A stretch of 34,852 nucleotides of DNA from positions 1 through 34,852 of the forward strand of contig CALIEI010000115.1 in assembly GCA_938022165.1 (NCBI GenBank). Direction: 5' to 3'. Position 1 is the stretch's first letter; each line of letters begins with the position of its first letter. Positions 7,755 through 15,459 of this stretch are shown here, piece after piece. A model generated the notes under the pieces. It was not told the origin of the DNA, searched no databases, and saw only the letters and a program-made list of their open reading frames with translations. The translations under genes were made by a program, and so were the position numbers. The stretch is from an uncultured Saprospiraceae bacterium. GTDB lineage: Bacteria; Bacteroidota; Bacteroidia; Chitinophagales; Saprospiraceae.

Positions 7755-8027
7755 GTCTATTTATTTTATATTTATTCAAACACCCTATTATGGATACTGT
7801 TGCAATATACAGCCGTCTAATGTGTATTTAATTATTTCTAAAATTGATTTTTTCTTTTATTATGGGCTATCCCGACCCTGCATAGAAAATTCAAGAATTT
7901 TCTATGCAGGACGGGACCAGGCCATCCGCTCTTACTTTCAGTACCGCTTCTGTCCTTTATCCCTGCGCACTCCGTTTGCCGAGCTTTGACACCTTCGGTG
8001 AGTCGCGAATGCTATTTCAGATACGCT
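7755..8027. other. Spacer between pxpC and moxR, mostly filled by a dispersed repeat
   Basis: About 273 bases without a believable gene. The right half is a repeat copy with a 16-bp perfect hairpin. The ORF 7753-7989 on the plus strand runs through this repeat and is rejected as a gene. Confidence 0.6.
7871..7984 (-). repeat. Dispersed intergenic repeat, copy 1, with 16-bp hairpin
   Basis: It contains the perfect inverted repeat CCTGCATAGAAAATTC (7877-7892) / GAATTTTCTATGCAGG (7895-7910) with loop AA, bracketed by CCCG/CGGG. Beyond it lies the core at 7944-7980, whose minus strand includes CGGAGTGCGCAGGG followed by AAAGGACAGAAG. That core recurs at 21382-21415 and 30952-30988. It sits just downstream of the pxpC stop and would be at the end of the pxp transcript. 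Confidence 0.75.
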
Positions 8028-8882
8028 CTATTGACTTGAAATTTTTAATTTAAATTTCACCCCCACAGGCAATTGATACAACTTTGCAAGCGCGTCTTCA
8101 GGTAGCCACAAGATTCTCGGATAACCACCCGTCGTTTGGCAATCCTTTCCAAGCAATATCATTTTACCTCCTGGTGTGAGTTGTATAGTGCCCGGTATTA
8201 TCGGTACACTCAACATACTAGGTAGATCGTTCGCAACTAATTCATTAAACTGAATTCCCATTCTATCTCTTCTATTAGATAGGGTAAAATAATTACTTAA
8301 GGCATCTAATATCGATTTAGGCAATAGGTCAAACTCGGGCCCTGGAAGCGCCTCCATGCTTCGTACTAAATTATTACTACCCAAACTTGGCAATTGAAAA
8401 CTAGGCCTACTTAAATTAAATGCATCTTCTATTATTGGAACATACTTTAACTCCATATTCTCAGAATCCAGATATCCAACTAAATGGCTCTGCGAAGACA
8501 AGACATTTTCAGTTTTAAATCCATCCTTTATCGCTACATATTGGTACATCTTTTCTCTACTGGTTCCGAGTTTTAATACACTATCTGCAGGTACAAATAT
8601 TTTCTCTCTTGTTCTGATATTTGTTCCATTTAAGGAAGACCCAACTGTATGTTGAGAAATGGCAATATAGGTCGGCTTAGGAAATTTTAACTTTGGACCG
8701 AGCATGGACCATTCTAACACTGCAGCAGATTTTTTATTACCCAATAAAGTATTCAACTTGACGGCCTCTTTTGTGTCGACATAACCAGCTCGGGGCACAC
8801 CTATAGATGCATGTTTTGATCTGCCCTTATCTTGAATACTCATCAAGACACCCTTTTTGAGCATTTCTATCTTAGCTAGCAT
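8028..8882 (-). CDS. pxpC: 5-oxoprolinase subunit PxpC (KipA / biotin-dependent carboxyltransferase family)
   Basis: A 284-residue member of the AHS2/KipA family. The N-terminal IQDKGRSKHASIGVPRAGYVD and the LLGNKKSAAVLEWSMLGP block are characteristic. So are NRRDRMG and the C-terminal LTPGGKMILLGKDCQTTGGY. With PxpA and PxpB it forms the prokaryotic ATP-dependent 5-oxoprolinase, which opens 5-oxoproline to L-glutamate. ATG 8882 overlaps the end of pxpB by 11 bases. It is the last gene of the packed operon; a repeat element follows its stop. The family also includes urea carboxylase and allophanate hydrolase domains, but linkage to pxpA and pxpB makes the 5-oxoprolinase role the best call. 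Confidence 0.93.
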   Translation of the reverse strand: MLAKIEMLKKGVLMSIQDKGRSKHASIGVPRAGYVDTKEAVKLNTLLGNKKSAAVLEWSMLGPKLKFPKPTYIAISQHTVGSSLNGTNIRTREKIFVPADSVLKLGTSREKMYQYVAIKDGFKTENVLSSQSHLVGYLDSENMELKYVPIIEDAFNLSRPSFQLPSLGSNNLVRSMEALPGPEFDLLPKSILDALSNYFTLSNRRDRMGIQFNELVANDLPSMLSVPIIPGTIQLTPGGKMILLGKDCQTTGGYPRILWLPEDALAKLYQLPVGVKFKLKISSQ

Positions 8883-9594
8883 AGGCTGTTGATTCTAATT
8901 GAAAATTACCAACACTTATCCTACTTTCTATATCTTTCAATTCATCTCTTGATACAGATTTGAATTGGATGAAATCACCTGACTTGGCCCAGGTTGGTTC
9001 TTTGATTGATGGATCAAAGAAAGAAATAGGAGTATACCCAATGCCATACCAGCCGCCAGGACTATTCTGAGGATAGATACCTGTTTGCTTACCTCCAATA
9101 GCCACAGTTCCTTTTTTAATCAGTTTGGATGGTATTTCTTTTCTGTTTATAGAAAGCTTAGGGGGCAGTCCGCCTAAGTACAGAAATCCCGGTAAGAAAC
9201 CAATAAAATAAACCCTATGTTTCGCAGCAGTGTGCAACGTAATGAGCGCATCCAGGCTTAGTTTCTTTTTCTCTAAATATAGCTTTAAGTCCGGCACTAA
9301 GTCTTCTTCATAACAAACTGGTACAGACCAAACTATTGACTTCTGATTAAATTCAATTTGTGTTTGCTTATATACTTCTTTTAACTGCGTCTTGTGCAAT
9401 TCTAAGTTGCTGATAGGTCTTTTATATTCAATATAGACCTCCTGATAGGTGTGATAGGCAAAGTCAATCTCTGGAATCTTGTCCTCGACTAACTTAATGA
9501 AAGCTTGTTGCTCAAAAAGTGTTGAATCTTTGATTTCAGCTGGCCATTGCACTAGAATGCCTTTGTGCCCATATGCTTTGAAATGTATATTCAT
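8872..9594 (-). CDS. pxpB: 5-oxoprolinase subunit PxpB (KipI family)
   Basis: A 240-residue protein of the AHS1/KipI family. The diagnostic blocks are FIGFLPGFLYLGGLP, then VAIGGKQTGIYPQNSPGGW and IGYTP in the central beta-barrel. It is the partner of PxpC: in many genomes the two are fused, here they are separate and overlap by 11 bases. Its own start overlaps the pxpA stop by 4 bases (ATGA type), indicating coupled translation. In Bacillus subtilis the homologue KipI also inhibits the sporulation kinase KinA; nothing here suggests that role. Acts in the cytoplasm. Confidence 0.93.
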   Translation of the reverse strand: MNIHFKAYGHKGILVQWPAEIKDSTLFEQQAFIKLVEDKIPEIDFAYHTYQEVYIEYKRPISNLELHKTQLKEVYKQTQIEFNQKSIVWSVPVCYEEDLVPDLKLYLEKKKLSLDALITLHTAAKHRVYFIGFLPGFLYLGGLPPKLSINRKEIPSKLIKKGTVAIGGKQTGIYPQNSPGGWYGIGYTPISFFDPSIKEPTWAKSGDFIQFKSVSRDELKDIESRISVGNFQLESTAYAS

Positions 9595-10322
9595 TTCAAC
9601 AAATTTCTCGATGTTAGGATTTTGATCACCTCGGGAAAGTAGTTTTCTATATTTGGATGATCTCCATGTATGCAGATGGTATCACAAGCAATTTCTTTCC
9701 ATGATCCGTCACTAGTAAATACTTTTTGATTGTGATAAAGCTTGATGATTTGGGAAGAGATGTCTTCTGCTGTGACTAATACAGCACCTTCTTTTTGTCT
9801 ACTTAGTAGCTTTAGGTTTGTATCATATTGCCGATCTGCAAAAGCCTCATATAAGATATTCCAATTATGCGGATTCTCCCATTTACCTGCAATGTGTGCA
9901 GGTAGGAAAAGTATAAAGTCGTTTTCTAATTCTGAATGAAGACAGTCTATAAAATCTTCTCTGATGCCTGGTTTGTCTACTATATCATGATATAAAGCAC
10001 CATGCGCTTTTATATGATATATTTGAGATTGAGTATCTTGACAAGCTTCATCAAAAAGCTGTAGTTGATTTTTTATCGCTTGCTTAAAATCAATACTTGA
10101 AATAGAAATTGATTTTCTCCCAAAATTTTCTGGATCTGGGTAGGAGAGATGCGCTCCTATTTTTACCTGATATTTTTGAGCAAGTGTAATGGTTTTTTCT
10201 ATTGTTTCCAGATTCCCAATATGGCCACCACAGGCTATATTGCAATAGCTTAAATAGGGCATGAGCATCTCATCAGATCCAAAGCCTTCCCCGACGTCTG
10301 CATTCAAGTTTAAAGTCTGCAT
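9591..10322 (-). CDS. pxpA: 5-oxoprolinase subunit PxpA (LamB/YcsF family)
   Basis: A 243-residue LamB/YcsF family protein. The signature start LNLNADVGEGFGSDEMLMPY, then CNIACGGHIGN, VKIGAHLSYPDPENFGR, HIKAHGALYH and the C-terminal ICIHGDHPN give a TIM-barrel-like deacetylase fold with conserved acidic and His residues. With PxpB and PxpC it hydrolyses 5-oxoproline to glutamate using ATP. The start is two bases after the stop of the NRAMP-family gene, so the transporter and enzyme are surely co-expressed. Length is normal for the family. Confidence 0.95.
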   Translation of the reverse strand: MQTLNLNADVGEGFGSDEMLMPYLSYCNIACGGHIGNLETIEKTITLAQKYQVKIGAHLSYPDPENFGRKSISISSIDFKQAIKNQLQLFDEACQDTQSQIYHIKAHGALYHDIVDKPGIREDFIDCLHSELENDFILFLPAHIAGKWENPHNWNILYEAFADRQYDTNLKLLSRQKEGAVLVTAEDISSQIIKLYHNQKVFTSDGSWKEIACDTICIHGDHPNIENYFPEVIKILTSRNLLK

Positions 10323-10324
10323 AT

Positions 10325-11548
10325 TTAGAGAAAATTGAGGATTACTTTATAAATACTTTTAAGTCCAAGTCCAAAGGCAATTAGCACAATTACTAAACCT
10401 AGTATGTTTTGAGAAGTAGTATTTACGTATTGCTGTAGTAAGCTTTTCTGATTCATAGCCCATAATAAAAAGATAGCTACTATAGGCAAAAGCAATCCAT
10501 TGGCAATTTGAGCAAAGGTTATGATTTCTATAGACTTGTATCCAATAGTAGAGAATATTACTCCAAGTAATAAGACGAGCATCCAGACCATTCTAAATTT
10601 CGAAGATTTCATTCCATCTGTCCACCCAAAACAACCCTTGACTACGTATGCAGCCGCTAAAGGAGCGGTTATTGCTGAGGTAATTCCAGCAGCAAATAAG
10701 CCTAAAGCAAGTACATGCTTTGCGGCACTGCCAAATAGAGGTTCAAGGCTAAGGGCAAGATCCGCTGCATTCGAGACCTCCGTAGCCTGTACACTAGCCG
10801 CTGATATGATGATAGCCATAGAAATAAATCCTCCTAGCAAAATCGCTATTTGAGTATCTCTTCTTGCTGCATGCAAGTCTCCCGCTGATTTCCACTTCTC
10901 ACTTACAAGGGAGGCGTGTAAAAATAGATTGTATGGCACAACAGTAGTCCCAATAAGTCCAATAACAGTCCACGTTTTTTCCGAATTTAAATTTGGAATA
11001 AATCCAGCAAGCACTTCTATAATGTTAGGTCTAGTAATTATTGCAGTTATCAAAAATGCCAAGCTCATAAAAATGACCAAAGCAATCAATATTCTTTCTA
11101 ACACCTTGTATTTCCCTATGTATAAAATCACAAAGGCGATCACTCCAATGATAATGCTCAAATAGTTTATCTGCATTCCATTCAATTCTATAAAAGGGTT
11201 TCCAATCACAGAACTTAAACCCAAAACACCTCCACTAATATTGCCCGCTTCGTATGCCGCATTTCCTATAAAGATGGCTGAAATGATAATGAATATCATC
11301 GCAGCCCTTAAAAAAGGTTGTTCGATCTGGCTCCTTATTACAGCACTCAATCCTTTTTGACTTATGATTCCCAATCTTGCTGACATCTCCTGCAGTACCA
11401 TACAAGCTATGATAGACAAGGCCAAAGCCCATAGAAGGTCATAGCCAAAACCAACGCCTGCTTTCGTACATAAGGTCACCGTACCGGGACCTATGAATGC
11501 TGCGGTTACTAATGTACCGGGGCCAATATTTTTAAACCAGTTTTTCAA
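10325..11548 (-). CDS. NRAMP-family transporter with non-canonical metal site, YcsG-like
   Basis: A 407-residue integral membrane protein with about 11 helices and the NRAMP (SLC11) fold. Helix 1 reads FIGPGTVT where Mn/Fe transporters have DPGN: the metal-binding Asp and Asn are G20 and T23. Helix 6 reads TTVVPYNLFLHASL where canonical members have MPHN: the Met is V204 and the His is Y206. NRAMP-type genes (ycsG) also sit beside ycsF/kipIA in Bacillus subtilis. The loss of ligands together with the operon position suggests an import role linked to 5-oxoproline or a related compound, or another ion; that is inference. It lies two bases after the DUF2891 stop and two before pxpA. Confidence 0.9.
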   Translation of the reverse strand: MKNWFKNIGPGTLVTAAFIGPGTVTLCTKAGVGFGYDLLWALALSIIACMVLQEMSARLGIISQKGLSAVIRSQIEQPFLRAAMIFIIISAIFIGNAAYEAGNISGGVLGLSSVIGNPFIELNGMQINYLSIIIGVIAFVILYIGKYKVLERILIALVIFMSLAFLITAIITRPNIIEVLAGFIPNLNSEKTWTVIGLIGTTVVPYNLFLHASLVSEKWKSAGDLHAARRDTQIAILLGGFISMAIIISAASVQATEVSNAADLALSLEPLFGSAAKHVLALGLFAAGITSAITAPLAAAYVVKGCFGWTDGMKSSKFRMVWMLVLLLGVIFSTIGYKSIEIITFAQIANGLLLPIVAIFLLWAMNQKSLLQQYVNTTSQNILGLVIVLIAFGLGLKSIYKVILNFL

Positions 11549-11550
11549 TG

Positions 11551-12681
11551 TTACTTTTCGTTTAGTTGTTGCTGTAATGCATAAATTGCGAAGCTACCTA
11601 ACCAATGCCCTCCTTCATAGCTATCACCCACCAAATTAGGCAAGGAGTGTGCTACGTGCTTATCTGCTATTTTAGTCAGGTGTTTATATTCTGGATATTG
11701 ATTTACTAGGCCATAAATTACCCATGCTCTACTAAAGTTTAAACCGTCTAAATGCACTAGTTTACCATCTTCTCTATCACTAACCTTACCCTCTTTCAAA
11801 GTAAAATCCGTATCCATTAATTGCGGTAAAAAATCAGCCAACCAAGTTTTAAATTCTGCGCTCGGTAAAACTCTTCTCATCAAATCGATTTCTTCAAAGC
11901 ATGGCGAAAGAAAATCATATCCACTTGGTTCCCAGTTTAAAGGACAGCCTTGATCATTGGTATAGTAGTCTTTTGCTCTTTTTATGATGGAGGTTTTCAA
12001 ATTACTGTCTCCAACTATCTCCGCATAGTCATAGGCGAAGCTCAAGCCAAATGCAGTATTAGAATGTTCGCCTACTCTGATTGGATAGACTAGCTTTGGA
12101 AGAAAGTCAATATATTTTTGTGCGATAAGTTCAGTCAATGGAGCCAGATTATTTTCCAACTCTTTGGCTATAGGATCATCCCATGTATGTAGTTCTGCCG
12201 CTAATTTTAGCAACCAAGCCCAACCATAAGTCCTCTCGTAGGAACTGTTATGCTTAGGAGCAAAGTAAACTACTTCCTTTTCAATATTTTCAGCTGTAAG
12301 GTTTTCCTTCAGCTTTTTGATAATGCTTTCTCTCTCTTTTAGATTTGGATATTTTTTCAGCAAATAGACTAAAGACCAATGACCATGTACCGCAGAATGC
12401 CAATCAAAACAACCATAGAATGCTGGATGTAGTTCTTTTGGATTTTTTAATTCACTAGTCTCAGCGACGACTTGTCCGAGCTTGTTAGGAAATTCCGTTT
12501 GCAAACATTCCAATGGCAATGCAGACAATCTATTCGCTTGTGCTAAGCTTAGAGTATGGGCAGGCTTGATAGTGGTTTCCTTTACAGCTTTAACTACAGA
12601 ATTCACTTCTGGGGTATTCGGTGATTCACAAGCTAAAATGGCTAGTAAAGCAATGGAAAGTAATATCTGATACAGATTCAT
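11551..12681 (-). CDS. DUF2891 lipoprotein in the pxp operon
   Basis: About 376 residues from ATG 12681; the track start at 12738 adds 19 residues ahead of the signal peptide. The chosen start gives MNLYQILLSIALLAILAC, a lipoprotein signal with Cys at the junction, so the protein is probably anchored to a membrane outside the cytoplasm. The rest matches DUF2891: HPAFYGCFDWHSAVHGHWS near the start, EHSNTAFGLSFAYDYAE in the middle and LVGDSYEGGHWLGSFAIYAL at the end, an all-helical, His/Trp-rich protein resembling alpha/alpha-toroid enzymes. The function is unknown. It is two bases from the NRAMP-family gene, so it probably serves the same pathway, for example releasing or binding the substrate outside the cell (inference). 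Confidence 0.85.
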   Translation of the reverse strand: MNLYQILLSIALLAILACESPNTPEVNSVVKAVKETTIKPAHTLSLAQANRLSALPLECLQTEFPNKLGQVVAETSELKNPKELHPAFYGCFDWHSAVHGHWSLVYLLKKYPNLKERESIIKKLKENLTAENIEKEVVYFAPKHNSSYERTYGWAWLLKLAAELHTWDDPIAKELENNLAPLTELIAQKYIDFLPKLVYPIRVGEHSNTAFGLSFAYDYAEIVGDSNLKTSIIKRAKDYYTNDQGCPLNWEPSGYDFLSPCFEEIDLMRRVLPSAEFKTWLADFLPQLMDTDFTLKEGKVSDREDGKLVHLDGLNFSRAWVIYGLVNQYPEYKHLTKIADKHVAHSLPNLVGDSYEGGHWLGSFAIYALQQQLNEK

Positions 12682-12749
12682 ATGCTTAATTTTAGATGTA
12701 GGCATCATTGCCCATCTTGTTAAGCACAAATTAATCAAATAGAATGATT

Positions 12750-13343
12750 TTATTCCTCAGAATTGTTTAGAAGGTGCCCAAGTAAATCTTGCTTGGCGCT
12801 AAGATAGCCTTCATTTTCAGGTAGCGGAGTGGTTATTAAAGGTAGCCGTTTGACAACTTCAATATCTGCATCATTGAATGCAGCTATTTTCTCAGGATTA
12901 TTGGTAAGTAGGTTGATCTTTTTAATGCCAAGATCATGCAACATTTCAATAGCGATATCATAGTGTCTATCATCGACATTTAGCCCTAGATGGGTATTCG
13001 CATCAAGCGTATTCAGCCCTACATCTTGTAGTTTATAGGCCCTTAGTTTATTTATTAGGCCAATGCCTCTGCCTTCTTGACGGAGATAAAGCAAAGCACC
13101 ATTCTCTTTAGCGATAATGTCTAATGAACGTTGAAGCTGCTCACCACAGTCACATCTTTTTGACCCAAATAGATCACCAGTAAGGCATTCTGAGTGGATG
13201 CGAATAGTAACGGGCTTATTGATGTCAATTCCTTCAGAAACCAAAGCTACGTGAGGCATCTGCTCTTCACTATCATCTGCGTAAGCAATTAAATTGAATG
13301 TACCTTGAGGTATTGGTATTGTAGCTTCAGATTGTCGCTTCAT
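12750..13343 (-). CDS. ribA: GTP cyclohydrolase II (stand-alone RibA)
   Basis: A 197-residue enzyme that converts GTP to the first pyrimidine precursor of riboflavin, releasing formate and pyrophosphate. The zinc ligands are in SECLTGDLFGSKRCDCG (C53, C64, C66). YLRQEGRGIGLINKLRAY and LGLNVDDRHYDIA hold the substrate and catalytic residues, and LLTNNPEKI is the C-terminal signature. Length and sequence resemble the separate E. coli-type RibA rather than the RibBA fusion. It lies 42 bases after yidC and 68 bases before the DUF2891 start on the same strand. It may be co-transcribed with both, but it has no obvious link to 5-oxoproline use. Confidence 0.95.
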   Translation of the reverse strand: MKRQSEATIPIPQGTFNLIAYADDSEEQMPHVALVSEGIDINKPVTIRIHSECLTGDLFGSKRCDCGEQLQRSLDIIAKENGALLYLRQEGRGIGLINKLRAYKLQDVGLNTLDANTHLGLNVDDRHYDIAIEMLHDLGIKKINLLTNNPEKIAAFNDADIEVVKRLPLITTPLPENEGYLSAKQDLLGHLLNNSEE

Positions 13344-13385
13344 AAAATAGGTATTAAACTAAAAACCAGATTGAACGCTTAAAGT

Positions 13386-15266
13386 TTATTTTTTGTCCTT
13401 TTTCTTCTGAGACGCTTCTGCTGCCTTTTGCTGTTCTGCCAATACCTGTTGCAGTCTTTCCTGAAATCCTCCTTTCTTTTTAGGCTTCTTTTTGTATGCC
13501 TTTAGTTCTTCTTCGATTTTGTCTTTATCGATAATGAAGTTTTTAGTGATTACCGTTTGGAAAATATTGATCAAGTTAGAGAAGAACATATAACAAGTAA
13601 GACCTGAGGCATAATTATTAAAGAATACCAAAAACATCAATGGCATGGCGTACTGCATGTATTTCATGGCAGGATTTGCAGTCATGTCCATATGCTTGGT
13701 ATTATAATACGTATATATCACAGTAGTCACTGCCCATAGTATAGCAAATAGACTCAGATGTGAACCAAAGTTGAATGGAAGCTCAAATGGCAACCAAAAG
13801 GCAACATCAAAGGAAGACAAATCGTCTGCCCACAAAAATCCTTCTTGTCTAAAGTTAATCGATGCTGGGAAGAATCTAAATAGCGCATACCAAATCGGCA
13901 TCTGTACAACCATAGGCATACATCCTCCAAGTGGAGATGCACCATACTCACGGTACAACTTCATTTGCTCCATGCTATATGCTTGCTGATCATCCTTGAA
14001 TTTCTCTTTAAGCTTTGCAAGACGTGGCTTTAAAGCAGCCATTTTCTGTTGAGAGTACAACATCTTATACGTCAGAGGGAAAAGGATCAACTTGATAATG
14101 AAAGTCAAGAGCAGGATATTCAATCCCTTAGAACCAATAAAGGTGGACAAGAAATTAAAAGCTGGACGAATCAACCATCGATTGATTGTTCCAAAAATAC
14201 TCCATCCATAAGGAATGATATTTTCTAGTCCTGGGCTATAAGCTTTAAGTGCATCAAAATCATTTGGCCCACTATAGATCTTCATTGAATATTGCTCATT
14301 CGCACCACCCGTTAATGGCAGTTCTACTTCAGTGCTAATCTTTTTGAGGTTAGGATCGTCTTCTTCCAGCATTTCTGTTTTAAACTTTCCATTCTCAAAT
14401 GCATCTTGCGCTACTAAAGAGGTGTTGAAAAACTGGTTAGCATGAGAAACCCACTTTAATCGGCCTTCCAAGTCTTCTTCATCATCGGCTCTACACGAAC
14501 AGTAGTCCGGGGTTTCTTCCACTTCTTTGAAATAAACTGAAGTGTAGAATTTTTCAAAATTATAATTAAGCTCAATCTTATCTAGATAGTTTATCCATTT
14601 TAGTTTGATGCTTTCAGAATTCGGAGCAAGCTTACTTGCTAATCCATTTAATTTGAGATCATAGTCTATACTATAAGTAGAGCCTATAGTATAAATTTGT
14701 TCTATTGATCCTCCATCTATATCGGCCGTAAAGACAATCTTGTTTCCATTTATTTGAGGTGTGAAAAATAACTGACCCGTATTTATAGTACCACCAGGCG
14801 TTGTAGATGGAATGATATATTCAAACTTGTTTTTATCATCTTCTAATAAAAATAGCGGCTCTTGATCGTGCGGCTTTTTTCTATCGTTTTTGTTCTTGAT
14901 GAAATCTTTTAATTCTATCGATTTTATTCTACCACCTTTGTTGGTGAAGTTTACTTTGAACACATCATTCTCGATCACGGAAATCGCCTCAGTACCTTCA
15001 TACAAGTTCGCAAGGCTACCGTACTTTTGTTGTGCTTGAGCTCTTCTCACAGAATCAGGTAAGGCTACAAAAGCCTGCGTTGAATCTGGATTCGTTATAG
15101 TTAAGTCTTGATTGGGATCGGTATTGACTTGCTCATTCGCTAGAGCTATAGAATCTCTTAGTCTCTTTTGCTCTTCTATCTGCTGAGGGGTAGGCCTAGT
15201 TATATAGCTGTAGCCCATCAAAATAAGCAAGATCAGTAGGAATCCTATTATATTATTCTTATCCAT
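13386..15266 (-). CDS. yidC: Membrane protein insertase YidC
   Basis: A 626-residue Oxa1/YidC family insertase. The N-terminal helix (NIIGFLLILLILMGYSYITR) is followed by a large periplasmic beta-domain (about 80-350). The five-helix core then starts near FLSTFIGSKGLNILLLTFII, with the QQKMAALKPRLAKLKEKFKDD coiled-coil loop and GGCMPMVVQMPIWYALFRFF. The C-terminal tail is Lys-rich (KKPKKKGG, SQKKKDKK), as in many Bacteroidota, and likely binds the ribosome. It inserts proteins with or without Sec; secDF directly upstream fits that. A -7 box lies at 15286-15293, and a terminator separates it from secDF, so it has its own promoter. Confidence 0.97.
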   Translation of the reverse strand: MDKNNIIGFLLILLILMGYSYITRPTPQQIEEQKRLRDSIALANEQVNTDPNQDLTITNPDSTQAFVALPDSVRRAQAQQKYGSLANLYEGTEAISVIENDVFKVNFTNKGGRIKSIELKDFIKNKNDRKKPHDQEPLFLLEDDKNKFEYIIPSTTPGGTINTGQLFFTPQINGNKIVFTADIDGGSIEQIYTIGSTYSIDYDLKLNGLASKLAPNSESIKLKWINYLDKIELNYNFEKFYTSVYFKEVEETPDYCSCRADDEEDLEGRLKWVSHANQFFNTSLVAQDAFENGKFKTEMLEEDDPNLKKISTEVELPLTGGANEQYSMKIYSGPNDFDALKAYSPGLENIIPYGWSIFGTINRWLIRPAFNFLSTFIGSKGLNILLLTFIIKLILFPLTYKMLYSQQKMAALKPRLAKLKEKFKDDQQAYSMEQMKLYREYGASPLGGCMPMVVQMPIWYALFRFFPASINFRQEGFLWADDLSSFDVAFWLPFELPFNFGSHLSLFAILWAVTTVIYTYYNTKHMDMTANPAMKYMQYAMPLMFLVFFNNYASGLTCYMFFSNLINIFQTVITKNFIIDKDKIEEELKAYKKKPKKKGGFQERLQQVLAEQQKAAEASQKKKDKK

Positions 15267-15285
15267 TGTTTTTCTTTACCAAGCG

Positions 15286-15316
15286 CAAAAGTACAATTTT
15301 GTTGACAGATTGCTAA
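15286..15316 (-). promoter_or_regulatory. Candidate yidC promoter (TTAG-N19-TACTTTTG)
   Basis: On the minus strand TACTTTTG (15286-15293) matches TAnnTTTG. A near-consensus TTAG (15313-15316) lies 19 bases upstream. It is 20 bases before the yidC ATG, downstream of the secDF terminator. Confidence 0.5.
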
Positions 15317-15400
15317 CTATATAGATGATTGTAAATAAAACATAGACTAAATTTTATTTCTCTTACCTAAGCATATAGAAATGAATGAGCTATGAAATCA

Positions 15401-15437
15401 AAAAAAAGGGATGCAAGACCAGTCTTACATCCCTTTT
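15401..15437 (-). terminator. Terminator of secDF
   Basis: On the minus strand AAAAAGGGATG-T-AAGAC / GTCTT-G-CATCCCTTTTTTT forms a long stem with one mismatch and a two-base apical gap, followed by a run of T. It lies 23 bases after the secDF stop. It is nearly symmetric, so it could also stop plus-strand transcription. Confidence 0.85.
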
Positions 15438-15459
15438 TAGGTATTATAATAACTATATA

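Noticed and set aside
7753-7989. Plus-strand ORF of 78 codons
   Set aside because: It runs through the hairpin-rich dispersed repeat (copy 1); the translation is a by-product of the repeat and has no protein-like features.
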